Source: an uncultured Clostridia bacterium (GTDB taxonomy: Bacteria; Bacillota; Clostridia; Oscillospirales; Ruminococcaceae). From it: a DNA stretch of 42,292 nt. The stretch is taken from NCBI GenBank assembly GCA_945910815.1, contig CAMDZD010000018.1, positions 1-42,292 on the forward strand, read 5' to 3'. Below the pieces are notes generated by a model. The model ran no database searches. It saw nothing but the letters and a program-made list of their open reading frames with translations, and was not told the origin of the DNA. This document shows, one piece after another, positions 17,559-26,353 of this stretch. The position numbers and the translations under genes were made by a program. Each line of letters begins with the position of its first letter. The stretch's first letter is position 1.

Positions 17559-19046
17559 TTAAAGATTTATGATATTGTCGCACACGTTTTTAATAAAAGC
17601 GTTGTCATGTTCAACGAGAATCATAGAAGGCTTGTAAACCTTTATGAGGTTTTCAATCTGAATCCTTGAAATGACATCAATAAAATTCAGCGGTTCGTCC
17701 CATATATACAAGTGAGCCTGAGTGCATAGGCTTGAGGCAAGTATAACCTTTTTTCGCTGTCCTTCACTTAATTCTGATATATCTTTTGAAAGCTGATTTC
17801 TTTCAAATCCAAGTTTGAATAAAATGGATTTCAGCAGACTTTCATCAACATCGGATTTCATTGCAAAATCTGCAATACTGCCTGATATTCCTGAAATATT
17901 CTGAGGTACATATGATATTTTAAGCTGTGAACCCTTGTAAAAATCACCCGAATATTTAATATTTTCACCGCATATAAGCCTGATTATACTTGATTTTCCA
18001 CAGCCGTTTTTACCGCATAAAGCAACACATTCACCGTTTTTTAAAGTAAGGTTTACGTTTCGGCAGATTATTTTGCTGTCATATTCTATTGAAATACTGC
18101 GGAGCGCAACAAGATTTCCGGAATGATATTTCAGCGGAGAAAGCTTAAGGCTGTCACTTATTTCAATATTTTTCAGAAGTGATGATTTTTCTGATATTTT
18201 TTCAGACTGCCTTGACTGTATAGCTTTTGCACGGCTCATCATCTTTTTTGATTTAGCACCCTCATTCGGACGGCGGTTGATATTTTTTTCAGTTTTTGCG
18301 GGGTCAAATCCGATTTTGCATTTTTCGGCTTTGTCGGACCATTCTGCTGACTGTCTGAAAGATTTTTCAAGGCGTTTAATATCTTTTTTAAGTTTCTGAT
18401 TCTGTGATATTTCAGAATTATCCTGCATTTGCTTATTCTGATACCATGCGGAGAAATTTCCCTTGCAGACTTCAATATTATTTCTGTTTATAGAAAGCGT
18501 ATGGTCAGTACAGCCATCAAGAAAATCCCTGTCATGTGAAATAAGTATAAATCCCTTTTTGGAGTTAAGATATTTGCTTAAGAGTATTCTTCCCTTTGTG
18601 TCAAGATGATTTGTAGGTTCATCAATAAGCATAAAGCTGTTTTCCTTAAGGAACATTGCACATATAAGAATTTTTGTCTGTTCGCCGTTTGAGAGTGTAA
18701 AGAAAGGGCGGTAAAGAACATCTTCATTTATATCAAGCTTTGCAAGTTCCTTTAAAATTCTCCAGTTTTCGCAGTCCGGACAGATTTCATCAATTATATA
18801 CATTGTAAGCATTGATGTATCCTGAATATCATAAGGAAAGTATTCAAAATTTACTGATGAAGAAATACTTCCGCTGTATTCATATTTTTTCATCAGAAGT
18901 TTCATAAAAGTAGTTTTTCCTCTGCCGTTTCTTCCGGTGAAACCGAGTTTCCAGTCAGTATCTATGCTGAAGCTTACATTTTCAAAGACATTTTCAGAAG
19001 CTCCGTCATATGCAAAAGTAAGATTTGATATATTTATTTGTGACAT
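17559..19046 (-). CDS. Lsa-like ABC-F ribosomal protection protein
   Basis: The 495-residue soluble protein has two ABC ATPase domains and no membrane segment, the ABC-F layout. Domain 1 has Walker A GRNGRGKTT, signature LSNGEQTK and Walker B LIDEPTNHLD. The interdomain linker (about 200-310) is charged and helical, with NRRPNEGAKSKKMMSRA. Domain 2 has GKNGCGKSS, LSEGQRKK and YIWDEPLNFIDV. This pattern, especially the last motif, fits the Lsa group, which removes lincosamides, streptogramin A or pleuromutilins from the ribosome; the actual drug range is not readable. It has a long structured leader with features of drug-sensed attenuation. Confidence 0.9.
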   Translation of the reverse strand: MSQINISNLTFAYDGASENVFENVSFSIDTDWKLGFTGRNGRGKTTFMKLLMKKYEYSGSISSSVNFEYFPYDIQDTSMLTMYIIDEICPDCENWRILKELAKLDINEDVLYRPFFTLSNGEQTKILICAMFLKENSFMLIDEPTNHLDTKGRILLSKYLNSKKGFILISHDRDFLDGCTDHTLSINRNNIEVCKGNFSAWYQNKQMQDNSEISQNQKLKKDIKRLEKSFRQSAEWSDKAEKCKIGFDPAKTEKNINRRPNEGAKSKKMMSRAKAIQSRQSEKISEKSSLLKNIEISDSLKLSPLKYHSGNLVALRSISIEYDSKIICRNVNLTLKNGECVALCGKNGCGKSSIIRLICGENIKYSGDFYKGSQLKISYVPQNISGISGSIADFAMKSDVDESLLKSILFKLGFERNQLSKDISELSEGQRKKVILASSLCTQAHLYIWDEPLNFIDVISRIQIENLIKVYKPSMILVEHDNAFIKNVCDNIINL

Positions 19047-19262
19047 AAAATTAAAACTCCTTATAAAATAGAATTACCGCAGAAATATATAGTTTTCCTG
19101 CGGTAATACGGAGCAACAGCATTTATATTATTAACCGGAAAGCATTATATTTCTGCATAAGTGCAACACAACAAAAGGGAATATTCCCCTTGAAAAATGT
19201 ATGCACTTTTAAATTGATTAGCAGAAATTATAACGCAATTCTTTTCACCTCGTTTTATATTA
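19047..19262 (-). promoter_or_regulatory. Structured leader, probable attenuator of the ABC-F gene
   Basis: On minus, a terminator-like hairpin has perfect 10-base arms (19098-19107 with 19073-19082), then a moderately T-rich tract and the ribosome site. An upstream 11-base segment (19146-19156) is fully complementary to 19079-19089, which overlaps the terminator's 3' arm, giving a mutually exclusive antiterminator. A further stem pairs 19202-19208 with 19159-19165 around the palindrome near 19177-19192. This is the architecture of leader-peptide-controlled ABC-F genes. Confidence 0.65.
19218..19238 (-). CDS. Putative six-residue leader peptide MRYNFC
   Basis: TTG start with GAGGTG (19246-19251) seven bases upstream, only about 25 bases after the predicted transcription start. 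It encodes M-R-Y-N-F-C then TAA. A stalled ribosome here would lie upstream of the competing hairpins. Evidence is positional only. Confidence 0.4.
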   Translation of the reverse strand: MRYNFC

Positions 19263-19269
19263 TAAGCAT

Positions 19270-19298
19270 ATTATATATCATTTTCAGAATTTTGTCAA
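19270..19298 (-). promoter_or_regulatory. Promoter of the ABC-F leader
   Basis: On minus, TTGACA (19293-19298) and TATAAT (19270-19275) have a 17-base spacer. This places the start about 217 bases before the ABC-F start codon. Confidence 0.85.
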
Positions 19299-19531
19299 TA
19301 TATCCAGGGTTTTTGAACGAGTTAAATATTTATGAATATTTTAAAACATATATTGAATTTTGTTATCTAAATAAATATAGAATGATAAATAATATCATCA
19401 GATTTAAAATACATTTTAATATTAAAGTTTGTATATTTTAATTAATTTCCTCACTAAAAATTATATCGCGAGATAAATAATATGATAATTTTATTCAAGT
19501 ATTCAAAATATATAATCAATTCGTTATTTAT
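19299..19531. other. AT-rich intergenic region without a supported gene
   Basis: The stretch between the ABC-F promoter and the dTMP kinase stop is very AT-rich. Nothing here has a ribosome site or recognisable product, and I see no strong terminator hairpin. Confidence 0.6.
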
Positions 19532-20215
19532 TTACTCATTCAAAAACCGTGTCAATATATCTGATATGATTTTTACAATTTCCGTCTGAATATCCTGAAT
19601 ACTTCTGAGCATGTTATTTTCACAGCAGTTAATAATATGCCATGGAGTATTTTTATTATCATGTGAACTTGCATAGATTGCAGAATCACGGCATTTTTTG
19701 AGATAATTTATATCAGATTCGTGAATATCCTTTTTTGATTCATCGCCATGATAACGTACAGATAGTAATTTCTGTGAAATTTCAACCGGAACATCAAGGA
19801 ATATTACGGCATCGGGGCGGGGAATACCCATTTTATTGTATTCCAAATCGTATAGCCATGAGCAGTATTCATTCCAGTGGGATTTTTCAAGTTTAGTCAT
19901 CTGATATATTGCATTTGAAGTCGTATATCTTGCCGAAATAATATTCTGTCCTGATTGGTAATCCCTGCCCCAGTCGGATTTATAGCTTATATATCTGTCA
20001 ATGGCATAGAATGTACTTGCAGAATACGCACTTTTCACAGGATTTTCTTCTTTAAAATTTCCGTTAAGATATTCTGTAATTATTTCACCGCTTGGTGAAT
20101 CATAATTCGGAAATGTTATAAAACGGCAGTTTCCGAATTTGCTTTGAAGAAGTTCAAACTGAGTGCTTTTTCCCGAACCGTCAAGACCTTCTATAATTAT
20201 AATTTTTCCGTGCAT
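19532..20215 (-). CDS. tmk: Thymidylate kinase
   Basis: Predicted dTMP kinase (dTMP + ATP to dTDP + ADP). The P-loop GLDGSGKST is at residues about 10-18. The DR-Y motif lies in YAIDRYISY, and FITFPNY and the LID region with SVRYHGDESKK follow. At 227 residues it is slightly longer than the usual 205-215. Its start overlaps the kptA end by 19 bases, so translation is coupled. It is not beside the holB/DNA-replication genes that often accompany tmk, so it may be a second copy or a salvage-type kinase. Confidence 0.88.
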   Translation of the reverse strand: MHGKIIIIEGLDGSGKSTQFELLQSKFGNCRFITFPNYDSPSGEIITEYLNGNFKEENPVKSAYSASTFYAIDRYISYKSDWGRDYQSGQNIISARYTTSNAIYQMTKLEKSHWNEYCSWLYDLEYNKMGIPRPDAVIFLDVPVEISQKLLSVRYHGDESKKDIHESDINYLKKCRDSAIYASSHDNKNTPWHIINCCENNMLRSIQDIQTEIVKIISDILTRFLNE

Positions 20216-20793
20216 AATTCATCGCCTTTCTTTTTTATAACAGCTGATATATATTTAACCGGAACGTATTCGCAGAGCCATCTTTTATTTTCGGAAAGAT
20301 AGAAATCAAGACCGTCATCGTACATTCTTTTTGAATCTATTTCAAGCACAACAGGATTTCCATGGCGTGAGCCGACATCAAAAGCGGTTTCAGTATCGAC
20401 AGAAAGATGTACATGATTTCTTGACATTTTCATAATTCCCTTCTGAAATATAGATTCAAGAAATTTTTCGGCTGTTCCATGGTAAAGCGTATCGGGCGGA
20501 GTAACTGGTAAAAGTTCAAGGTCAACGGGAATTGAATGTCCCTGATTTGCTCTTATTTTAGTTTTGTTTTCGTTGTAGCTGTAACGCTTTTTATCATTCT
20601 CACGCACAATTCTTTCAAGAATTTCATGGTCTATAATTCTTCCCCTTTTACGCATTTGTGATAAAAGCTCATCAACGTTTACCCAGCCATGTGAATCCAT
20701 ATGAACGTTAAAAGCCTCGGGGTGATGTCTTAAAATATAGCTTAAAGTTTTTCCGAGTCCCTTGTCGCTGTTTTCGTAATCCTTTTTATTCAC
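20197..20793 (-). CDS. kptA: RNA 2'-phosphotransferase, Tpt1/KptA family
   Basis: KptA transfers an RNA 2'-phosphate to NAD+, releasing ADP-ribose 1'',2''-cyclic phosphate and nicotinamide. The 198-residue length is typical. Seen are the N-terminal winged-helix module with LSYILRHHPE and HGWVNVDELL, then NQGHS, the NAD-binding TLYHGT and the HVHLS motif. The start is GTG at 20793, overlapping the upstream stop as GTGA, with GAGGAGGG before it. In bacteria the natural substrate is unknown because no tRNA splicing of the eukaryal type occurs. It is coupled to a lipoprotein upstream and a dTMP kinase downstream. Confidence 0.93.
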   Translation of the reverse strand: MNKKDYENSDKGLGKTLSYILRHHPEAFNVHMDSHGWVNVDELLSQMRKRGRIIDHEILERIVRENDKKRYSYNENKTKIRANQGHSIPVDLELLPVTPPDTLYHGTAEKFLESIFQKGIMKMSRNHVHLSVDTETAFDVGSRHGNPVVLEIDSKRMYDDGLDFYLSENKRWLCEYVPVKYISAVIKKKGDELCTEKL

Positions 20794-22223
20794 TGAAAGT
20801 TTCCCTCCTCGGAGTATGTATTGTAAATTTCGGGTTCTGAAATGTTTTCAGTTTCTGCATAGTCATAAAGATATTCTATAACGCTGTATTCATGTTCGCC
20901 ATAAAATACTGTATCTATTGCAATAACTTTTCCGTCCTTACAGTATACGTTGAAATCGGTAACGCCTGCATGCCATACCTCGCATATATATTTTTCGTTG
21001 TTGATAGTGACGTTATAGGCTTCTATGAACTCATCAACATCATTAAATTCGGGGCGGTCGTTATTCTGAATGATATAATAAATATATATATCAGAATAAT
21101 CAGAATCATCATATAAAGTATAGTTTAAGGTTTCATCTTCATAGTAGCATCTGGAATAATGCTTGTTTTCAAATTCAAGATTTTCATTTATAATAGCTTT
21201 TTCATCTGCTTTTTGCAGACCGCTTTTATTATAGTAATTTATGCCCGATTTTGTCGCATATTCATACTGCATTAATTCCCCACGTTTTGCGGTTATATAT
21301 ATTGAAAATTCATCAGCAGTATCAAAGTATTCCCGATAGCTTTCAACTATATGCGGATTTTCAATATTTTCTCCCCTGATTCTTTCGGCGTCAAAATCAA
21401 AGTTATTATTCTGATTGAAGTTAAAGCTGTAATCAAAATTGTTTTCATGTTGTTCTTCTTCATTATGATGAATATTCTGCTGACACTGGTTAAACTGTTC
21501 AAGCATAAATTGTTCATTAAGCATATTTCCTGATTCATAGAGATGATAGTTTTCAATAATATGCGTACCGTTTTCATCGGTATATACTGCACAGCAAATA
21601 TCTCCCTCACGGAAATAGAGAATACATATATTGTCTCCCGATGAATATATTTCACATGTATATTTTTCATTGTAAGCTGTAAAATAACAGCTTTCTTTGT
21701 ATTCGTAATTATTCATAACATCATAAAGAAACGATGTTATGCAGTTATCAGTTTTATAATATTCGCTTCCGGAACTGTGACGTTCATAATATTCGCTGTC
21801 TTTCTCGATAAAATCATAGTAATCATTATTTTCGCTTCTTTCGGTATAATATATATAATTGCCGAAAGAATAGAAATCATGAGCCTTTCCGGATTCTATA
21901 AAATATTCGTTGTATATTCCGCTTTTTACAGTATCGAAACATTTTTTTGCTGTTTCGCTCTGTTCACAGTAAAAATCCGAATATTTTATTTCATTTCCGT
22001 AAAAAAGTGTATTTTCCGCAACGGAAAAAATTTCACTGTAATCCTTTGAACTTGTTTCCGGAATAATTTCTTCTGAATATTCGCTTGTTTCCTCTTTAAT
22101 GTCAGTCTGGATTTCAGTAGTTTCAGCCGTATCTGATATATCTTCATATTCATCCATTTCACCGCATGCCGTAAAATTCATGACGCATAAAACTGCAAGA
22201 GCTGTAATAATTTTGATTTTCAT
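20790..22223 (-). CDS. Lipoprotein with duplicated domain
   Basis: The 477-residue protein begins with a lipoprotein signal and lipobox FTAC (Cys about residue 20). The ATG at 22223 is chosen because GGGGTG lies six bases upstream. The mature part is very rich in Glu, Tyr, Asn and Asp. It looks internally duplicated: NEKYTCEIYSSG with a following YHLYESG region in the first half matches NEKYICEVWHAG with YLYDYAET in the second. An Asn/Phe/His-rich low-complexity spacer separates them. No family is recognised. It is first in a lipoprotein-kptA-tmk operon. Confidence 0.82.
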   Translation of the reverse strand: MKIKIITALAVLCVMNFTACGEMDEYEDISDTAETTEIQTDIKEETSEYSEEIIPETSSKDYSEIFSVAENTLFYGNEIKYSDFYCEQSETAKKCFDTVKSGIYNEYFIESGKAHDFYSFGNYIYYTERSENNDYYDFIEKDSEYYERHSSGSEYYKTDNCITSFLYDVMNNYEYKESCYFTAYNEKYTCEIYSSGDNICILYFREGDICCAVYTDENGTHIIENYHLYESGNMLNEQFMLEQFNQCQQNIHHNEEEQHENNFDYSFNFNQNNNFDFDAERIRGENIENPHIVESYREYFDTADEFSIYITAKRGELMQYEYATKSGINYYNKSGLQKADEKAIINENLEFENKHYSRCYYEDETLNYTLYDDSDYSDIYIYYIIQNNDRPEFNDVDEFIEAYNVTINNEKYICEVWHAGVTDFNVYCKDGKVIAIDTVFYGEHEYSVIEYLYDYAETENISEPEIYNTYSEEGNFQ

Positions 22224-22251
22224 TATATTCACCCCATTTTTTATTAAGCAA

Positions 22252-22280
22252 ATTATAGCATTAATCAAAAATTATGTCAA
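22252..22280 (-). promoter_or_regulatory. Promoter of the lipoprotein-kptA-tmk operon
   Basis: On minus, TTGACA (22275-22280) and TATAAT (22252-22257) have a 17-base spacer, about 29 bases before the start. Confidence 0.85.
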
Positions 22281-22288
22281 TATATAAT

Positions 22289-22322
22289 TAAAAAAATGCG
22301 GGCGAAATTTATTCGTCCGCAT
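22289..22322 (-). terminator. Terminator of the oxidoreductase operon
   Basis: On minus, ATGCGGACGAA pairs with TTCGCCCGCAT and is followed by a run of at least seven T residues. Confidence 0.88.
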
Positions 22323-22328
22323 TATGTA

Positions 22329-22865
22329 TTATTTTTGGTATTCCATACCCATTTTTATAGCTTTAAGATTATTTTCGATAAGCTTAGCCTTTGCAGGAGG
22401 TACGACCTTTTCAACAGCTTTCTGCATAGTATCGAAAGTGAAAAGATTAGTTTCCTTGATGAGCTTGCCGAGGAGAACCATATTTGAACCGCCCTTTAAT
22501 CCATGAGTATCAGCCATTTCAGTAGACGGAATATAGAAACATTCTATATCAGTTCTTTCGCACTTTGAATCAACAAGAGTTGAATCTATAAATACTTTTC
22601 CGTCAGGTTTTACGGCATTTATGAACTTGTCATATGAAGGGCCGTTCATAGCAATGAGAATATCCGGATTAAGTATCAGCGGAGAACCGATTGGCTCATC
22701 GGAAATACATACTGAACAGTTAGCAGTACCGCCACGCATTTCAGGACCATAAGAGGGAAGCCATGAAAGCTCCTTTGAATCCATAAGACCGCAGTATGCG
22801 AGAATTTTTCCGGCAAAAAGTACACCCTGTCCGCCGAATCCTGCAAGAAGTATTTCAGTAGTCAT
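22329..22865 (-). CDS. korC: 2-oxoacid:ferredoxin oxidoreductase, gamma subunit
   Basis: The 178-residue subunit carries the gamma-domain signature GFGGQGVLFAGKIL at its N terminus, then SYGPEMRGGTANC and a C-terminal helical region (KGGSNMVLLG). It is part of a thiamine diphosphate enzyme that oxidatively decarboxylates a 2-oxoacid to acyl-CoA, or runs in reverse, with ferredoxin. The start overlaps the beta-subunit stop by one base. The substrate (2-oxoglutarate or branched-chain oxoacid) cannot be told from sequence by eye, so the kor name is provisional. Confidence 0.92.
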   Translation of the reverse strand: MTTEILLAGFGGQGVLFAGKILAYCGLMDSKELSWLPSYGPEMRGGTANCSVCISDEPIGSPLILNPDILIAMNGPSYDKFINAVKPDGKVFIDSTLVDSKCERTDIECFYIPSTEMADTHGLKGGSNMVLLGKLIKETNLFTFDTMQKAVEKVVPPAKAKLIENNLKAIKMGMEYQK

Positions 22866-23620
22866 TACTTTTCTTCCTCCTTTGCGGTAACATCTTTATA
22901 AACTCCAAGAGGATAATAAGGAATCATTTCGTCCTGAAGTCTCTTTACAGCGTCAACGGGAGAGAGTCCCCAGTTTGTAGGGCAAGTTGAAAGAACTTCA
23001 ATAATTGAAAGACCTCTTTTTTCCTTCTGATTTTCAAAAGCCTTGCGTATAGCTTTTTTAGCCTCTCTGATATGCGGAATTGTATCAACGGCAACTCTCT
23101 GGGCAAGAGCAGTTCCGGAGAGAGTAGCCATAAGTTCGCATACTCTTACAGGGTATCCCGCAAGCTGTGGGTCACGTCCGAAAGGTGTGGTCTGTGTAAT
23201 CTGTCCGGGGATTGTTGTTGGAGCCATCTGACCGCCTGTCATTCCGTAGATAGTATTGTTTATGAATATAATAACGATATTTTCGCCTCTTGCACCTACA
23301 TGAACTGTTTCAGCAGTACCGATAGCAGCAAGGTCGCCGTCACCCTGATATGTAAATACGAATTTATCGGGATTAGTTCTTTTTACGCCTGTTGCAACAG
23401 CCGGAGCTCTTCCGTGAGGAGCTTCAATCATATCACAGCCGAAATAATCATATGCCATTACGGCACAGCCTACCGGACATACACCGATAGTATCGCCCTC
23501 AATATCCATTTCGTCAATTACTTCACATACAAGGCGGTGAACTATACCGTGTGAACAGCCGGGGCAGTAATGTGTAGGGACATCAAGGAGTGACTTAGGT
23601 CTTTCAAATACGACAGCCAT
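22865..23620 (-). CDS. korB: 2-oxoacid:ferredoxin oxidoreductase, beta subunit (TPP-binding)
   Basis: The 251-residue subunit has HYCPGCSHG near the start and the thiamine diphosphate/Mg motif GDGDLAAIG with the later Asn pair in FINNTIYGMTGGQ. PTTIPGQITQTTPFGRDP follows, as in KorB/VorA-type chains. It pairs with the alpha chain to form the active site. It shares one base with each neighbour, indicating tight translational coupling. Confidence 0.94.
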   Translation of the reverse strand: MAVVFERPKSLLDVPTHYCPGCSHGIVHRLVCEVIDEMDIEGDTIGVCPVGCAVMAYDYFGCDMIEAPHGRAPAVATGVKRTNPDKFVFTYQGDGDLAAIGTAETVHVGARGENIVIIFINNTIYGMTGGQMAPTTIPGQITQTTPFGRDPQLAGYPVRVCELMATLSGTALAQRVAVDTIPHIREAKKAIRKAFENQKEKRGLSIIEVLSTCPTNWGLSPVDAVKRLQDEMIPYYPLGVYKDVTAKEEEK

Positions 23621-24678
23621 TAATTTTTGCCTCCAATCTTTTTGATTTTTTCAAGAACTTCAGCAGGAGTAGGAATAACTCCGCCTGTTCTTCCGAAGAA
23701 TGATACAGGCTTTGAACAGTTTATAGCAAGCTTTACATCGTCAATCATCTGACCCATTGACATTTCAACGCAGAGAATATCTGATGCGGTTTCACAAGCC
23801 TTGTTGATTTCTTTTACAGGGAAAGGCCAGAGTGTCTTAGGTCTGAACATACCTGCCTTTATTCCCATAGCTCTTGCTGAATTTACTGCTGATTTTACAA
23901 TTCTTGCAGAAGCACCGTATGCACATACAAGAATATCGCAGTCGTCAGTGAGATAAAGTTCGGCATCGGTTTCGTTAGCCTTGATTGTTTCGTATCTCTC
24001 GAAACGTTCCCTTACCTTGTCCTCAAGTTCATTTGCCTGAAGATAAAGGGAGTTTATGATATGATGTTCACGCTTGTTTCCATGACCGTTTGCAGACCAA
24101 CCGCTCTTATCGTGAGCATCGGGATTTATTTCGGGGAATGAAACAGGTTCCATCATCTGACCTAAAAGACCATCAGCGAGAATCATAGCAGGGATTCTGT
24201 ACTTATCAGCAGTATCAAATGCTTTTACAACCATATCGACCATTTCCTGAACTGAACACGGAGCAAATACAAGTATCTGAAAATCTCCGTGACCCATAGC
24301 TCTTGTAGCCTGCCAGTAATCCGCCTGTGAGGGCTGAATACCTCCGAGTCCGGGGCCTCCTCTTTGTACATTTATGATAAGTGCGGGAACATCTGAACCG
24401 GCAAGATATGAAATTCCCTCTGCCTTTAGAGATACTCCGGGAGATGATGAAGATGTCATTGCACGTACACCCGTAGACGCTGCACCGAGTACCATATTTA
24501 TAGCAGCGATTTCAGATTCAGCCTGAAGAAATACTCCGCCTGCCTTGTGCATACGTTTAGCCATGTATGCGGAAAGTTCAGTCTGAGGAGTAATAGGATA
24601 GCCGAAAAAGCATTTACAGCCTGCTCTTATAGCAGCCTCTGCAAGAGCTTCATTGCCTTTCATTAAATTTCTTTCCAA
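23620..24678 (-). CDS. korA: 2-oxoacid:ferredoxin oxidoreductase, alpha subunit (KorA/VorB type)
   Basis: The 352-residue chain has the pyrimidine-binding domain starting with MKGNEALAEAAIRAGC and GYPITPQTE. TSSSSPGVSLKAEGISYL, GGPGLGGIQPSQADY and the C-terminal ETASDILCVEMSMGQMI follow. Annotation pipelines call closely similar chains VorB (3-methyl-2-oxobutanoate) or KorA; I cannot separate them. It is preceded by the two-cluster ferredoxin subunit in the same operon, the four-subunit arrangement of anaerobes. Confidence 0.93.
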   Translation of the reverse strand: MERNLMKGNEALAEAAIRAGCKCFFGYPITPQTELSAYMAKRMHKAGGVFLQAESEIAAINMVLGAASTGVRAMTSSSSPGVSLKAEGISYLAGSDVPALIINVQRGGPGLGGIQPSQADYWQATRAMGHGDFQILVFAPCSVQEMVDMVVKAFDTADKYRIPAMILADGLLGQMMEPVSFPEINPDAHDKSGWSANGHGNKREHHIINSLYLQANELEDKVRERFERYETIKANETDAELYLTDDCDILVCAYGASARIVKSAVNSARAMGIKAGMFRPKTLWPFPVKEINKACETASDILCVEMSMGQMIDDVKLAINCSKPVSFFGRTGGVIPTPAEVLEKIKKIGGKN

Positions 24679-24702
24679 AGCTTAACAGCTCCTTTCAAAT
24701 AA

Positions 24703-24909
24703 TTATTTTTCAACGACAATTGCACAGTCAGGACACATCATACCGCACATTGCACAGCCTATACAGAGTGATTCGTCTGTGCAGACAGCATAGAAATATC
24801 CCTTTTTATTACGCTTTTCCTTCTGGAGTTCAACGATTTTTTTAGGGCATACGGTTGTGCATAATCCGCAACCCTTACAGCGTTCGGAAATAACTGTCAT
24901 CTTAGCCAT
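24703..24909 (-). CDS. korD: 2x[4Fe-4S] ferredoxin-type subunit
   Basis: The 68-residue protein has two cluster motifs, CKGCGLCTTVCP and CIGCAMCGMMCP, so it should carry two [4Fe-4S] clusters that pass electrons from the oxidoreductase core to ferredoxin. The ATG at 24909 is chosen because AAGGTG lies five bases upstream; an in-frame TTG at 24927 would place this site inside the gene. Confidence 0.93.
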   Translation of the reverse strand: MAKMTVISERCKGCGLCTTVCPKKIVELQKEKRNKKGYFYAVCTDESLCIGCAMCGMMCPDCAIVVEK

Positions 24910-24933
24910 TTTGTCACCTTCTTTCAATGTGAT

Positions 24934-26346
24934 TTATTTATTAAATTCAGGCATAATTTTTTCTGCTTCTTCTCTGGAATTTACTGTTTTAAGTTCATAA
25001 TCGTCCCATACACGCCATGCTTTTGCCTCTTTCAAATCTTCTTTGGCGAGACAATTTTCGGTATACATTAAAGTAACGGGAGGTTTATCGGTATCATTCA
25101 GAAAAGCCTGCCTGTCGAAATATTCTACGCTGTCGGGAATAAATACATATTTAATATTGCTGTCAGCGAAAGCATTAAGCTCTATATTTTTCAGGCTGTT
25201 GGGAAGTCTCACAAATTTGAGTGACGAATTATTCTGAAATGCATTCATTTCGATTGTTTCAACGCCCTCCGGAATTTCAATTTCAGTAAGAGATGTACAG
25301 CTGTCAAAACATTCTGTCGGAATTGTTTTTAAGTCTGATGATAGCCTGATTTTTTTTACAGAAGTACATTCTCTGAAAGTATGATTTCCCAGAGAGGAAA
25401 CACTTTCGGGAAGTATTATTTCCTTTAAAGCAGTTTTATAGAATGCATCGTTTCCGATAGTTTCAAGACCATCGGGAAAATTAATATTTTCAAGTGAGGT
25501 GCAGTTCTGAAAAGCTTTAACGCCTATGGTTTTAATACCGTCAGGGAAATTAACTTCTTTCAGCGAGGAACATTCTTCAAAGGCACTTTCGGGAATTTCT
25601 GTAATTTTATCGGGTATGCTGATATTTTCAATTCCACAGCCGAAAAATGCCGAATCCCCGATTTTTTCTGTTCCGTTCGGAATTGAAATTCGGGAAAGTG
25701 ATTTACATTCCTTAAAAATATATGGTTCAATAGTTTTTACATTTTCAGGAATATCAATGCTTTTCAGATTTTCGCATTTTTGAAAAGCTCCTCTGCCGAT
25801 ATATTCAACGCTTTCGGGAATTTCAATATTTATCAGATTATTTTCATAAAAGACTCCGTTGCATATTGAAGTAACTCCGTCGGGAATAGTAACGTTATCG
25901 CTGTTCCCGTTGTATTTATAGAGAAATTTATCGTTGATTATGATAAAATCATCATTGCCGAGACTTTCCTCAAAAGGAGTTCCACAAAATGCCCATGCAC
26001 CGATATATTCAACGCTTTCGGGAATATTTACATATTCAAGATTTTCACAGTGGGAAAATGCACTTTCGGAAATTTTTTTCACGCTATCGGGAATAGTTAC
26101 GGATTTGATTTTCTGATTGTATCCCATGTAACCTATTTCCGTAACGGGTAACTTGCCGATAGTATCGGGAATAATAACATCAGAATTTTTTCCTGTGTAA
26201 TCTGAAATAGTAATTCCGCCGTTATCGTTTTTTTCATATTCAAATATAAACTGCGGTATATTGGAATATTTCAGACCTTTGTTTATGAATGATACAGCAC
26301 ATAAAATTATTGATGTCAGAGCTATAATTTTTCCGGCTTTTGTCAT
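24934..26346 (-). CDS. BspA-type leucine-rich-repeat surface protein
   Basis: The 470-residue protein has an N-terminal hydrophobic signal or anchor (about 7-25) and more than a dozen LRR_5/BspA-like repeats of about 23 residues. The consensus is roughly IPDSVKxIxExAFxxCxxLxxVNIPE. No dockerin, LPXTG or cohesin is seen, so it is probably anchored by its N terminus. BspA-like repeats usually mediate adhesion or substrate binding. It starts only seven bases after the P-loop ATPase stop and ends 24 bases before the ferredoxin subunit, embedding a surface protein in a metabolic operon. Confidence 0.9.
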   Translation of the reverse strand: MTKAGKIIALTSIILCAVSFINKGLKYSNIPQFIFEYEKNDNGGITISDYTGKNSDVIIPDTIGKLPVTEIGYMGYNQKIKSVTIPDSVKKISESAFSHCENLEYVNIPESVEYIGAWAFCGTPFEESLGNDDFIIINDKFLYKYNGNSDNVTIPDGVTSICNGVFYENNLINIEIPESVEYIGRGAFQKCENLKSIDIPENVKTIEPYIFKECKSLSRISIPNGTEKIGDSAFFGCGIENISIPDKITEIPESAFEECSSLKEVNFPDGIKTIGVKAFQNCTSLENINFPDGLETIGNDAFYKTALKEIILPESVSSLGNHTFRECTSVKKIRLSSDLKTIPTECFDSCTSLTEIEIPEGVETIEMNAFQNNSSLKFVRLPNSLKNIELNAFADSNIKYVFIPDSVEYFDRQAFLNDTDKPPVTLMYTENCLAKEDLKEAKAWRVWDDYELKTVNSREEAEKIMPEFNK

Positions 26347-26353
26347 ATTGAAA

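Noticed and set aside
19170..19200. Palindrome AAGGGGAATATTCCCTT as an operator for a repressor
   Set aside because: It is nested in the longer stem of the ABC-F leader, so RNA structure explains it more simply.
19190..19441. Plus-strand ORF of 83 codons in the AT-rich region
   Set aside because: It runs antisense through the ABC-F promoter and leader and has the composition of AT-rich noncoding DNA.
24909..24927. TTG start for the ferredoxin subunit at 24927
   Set aside because: AAGGTG is correctly spaced for the ATG at 24909 and would be inside the longer version.
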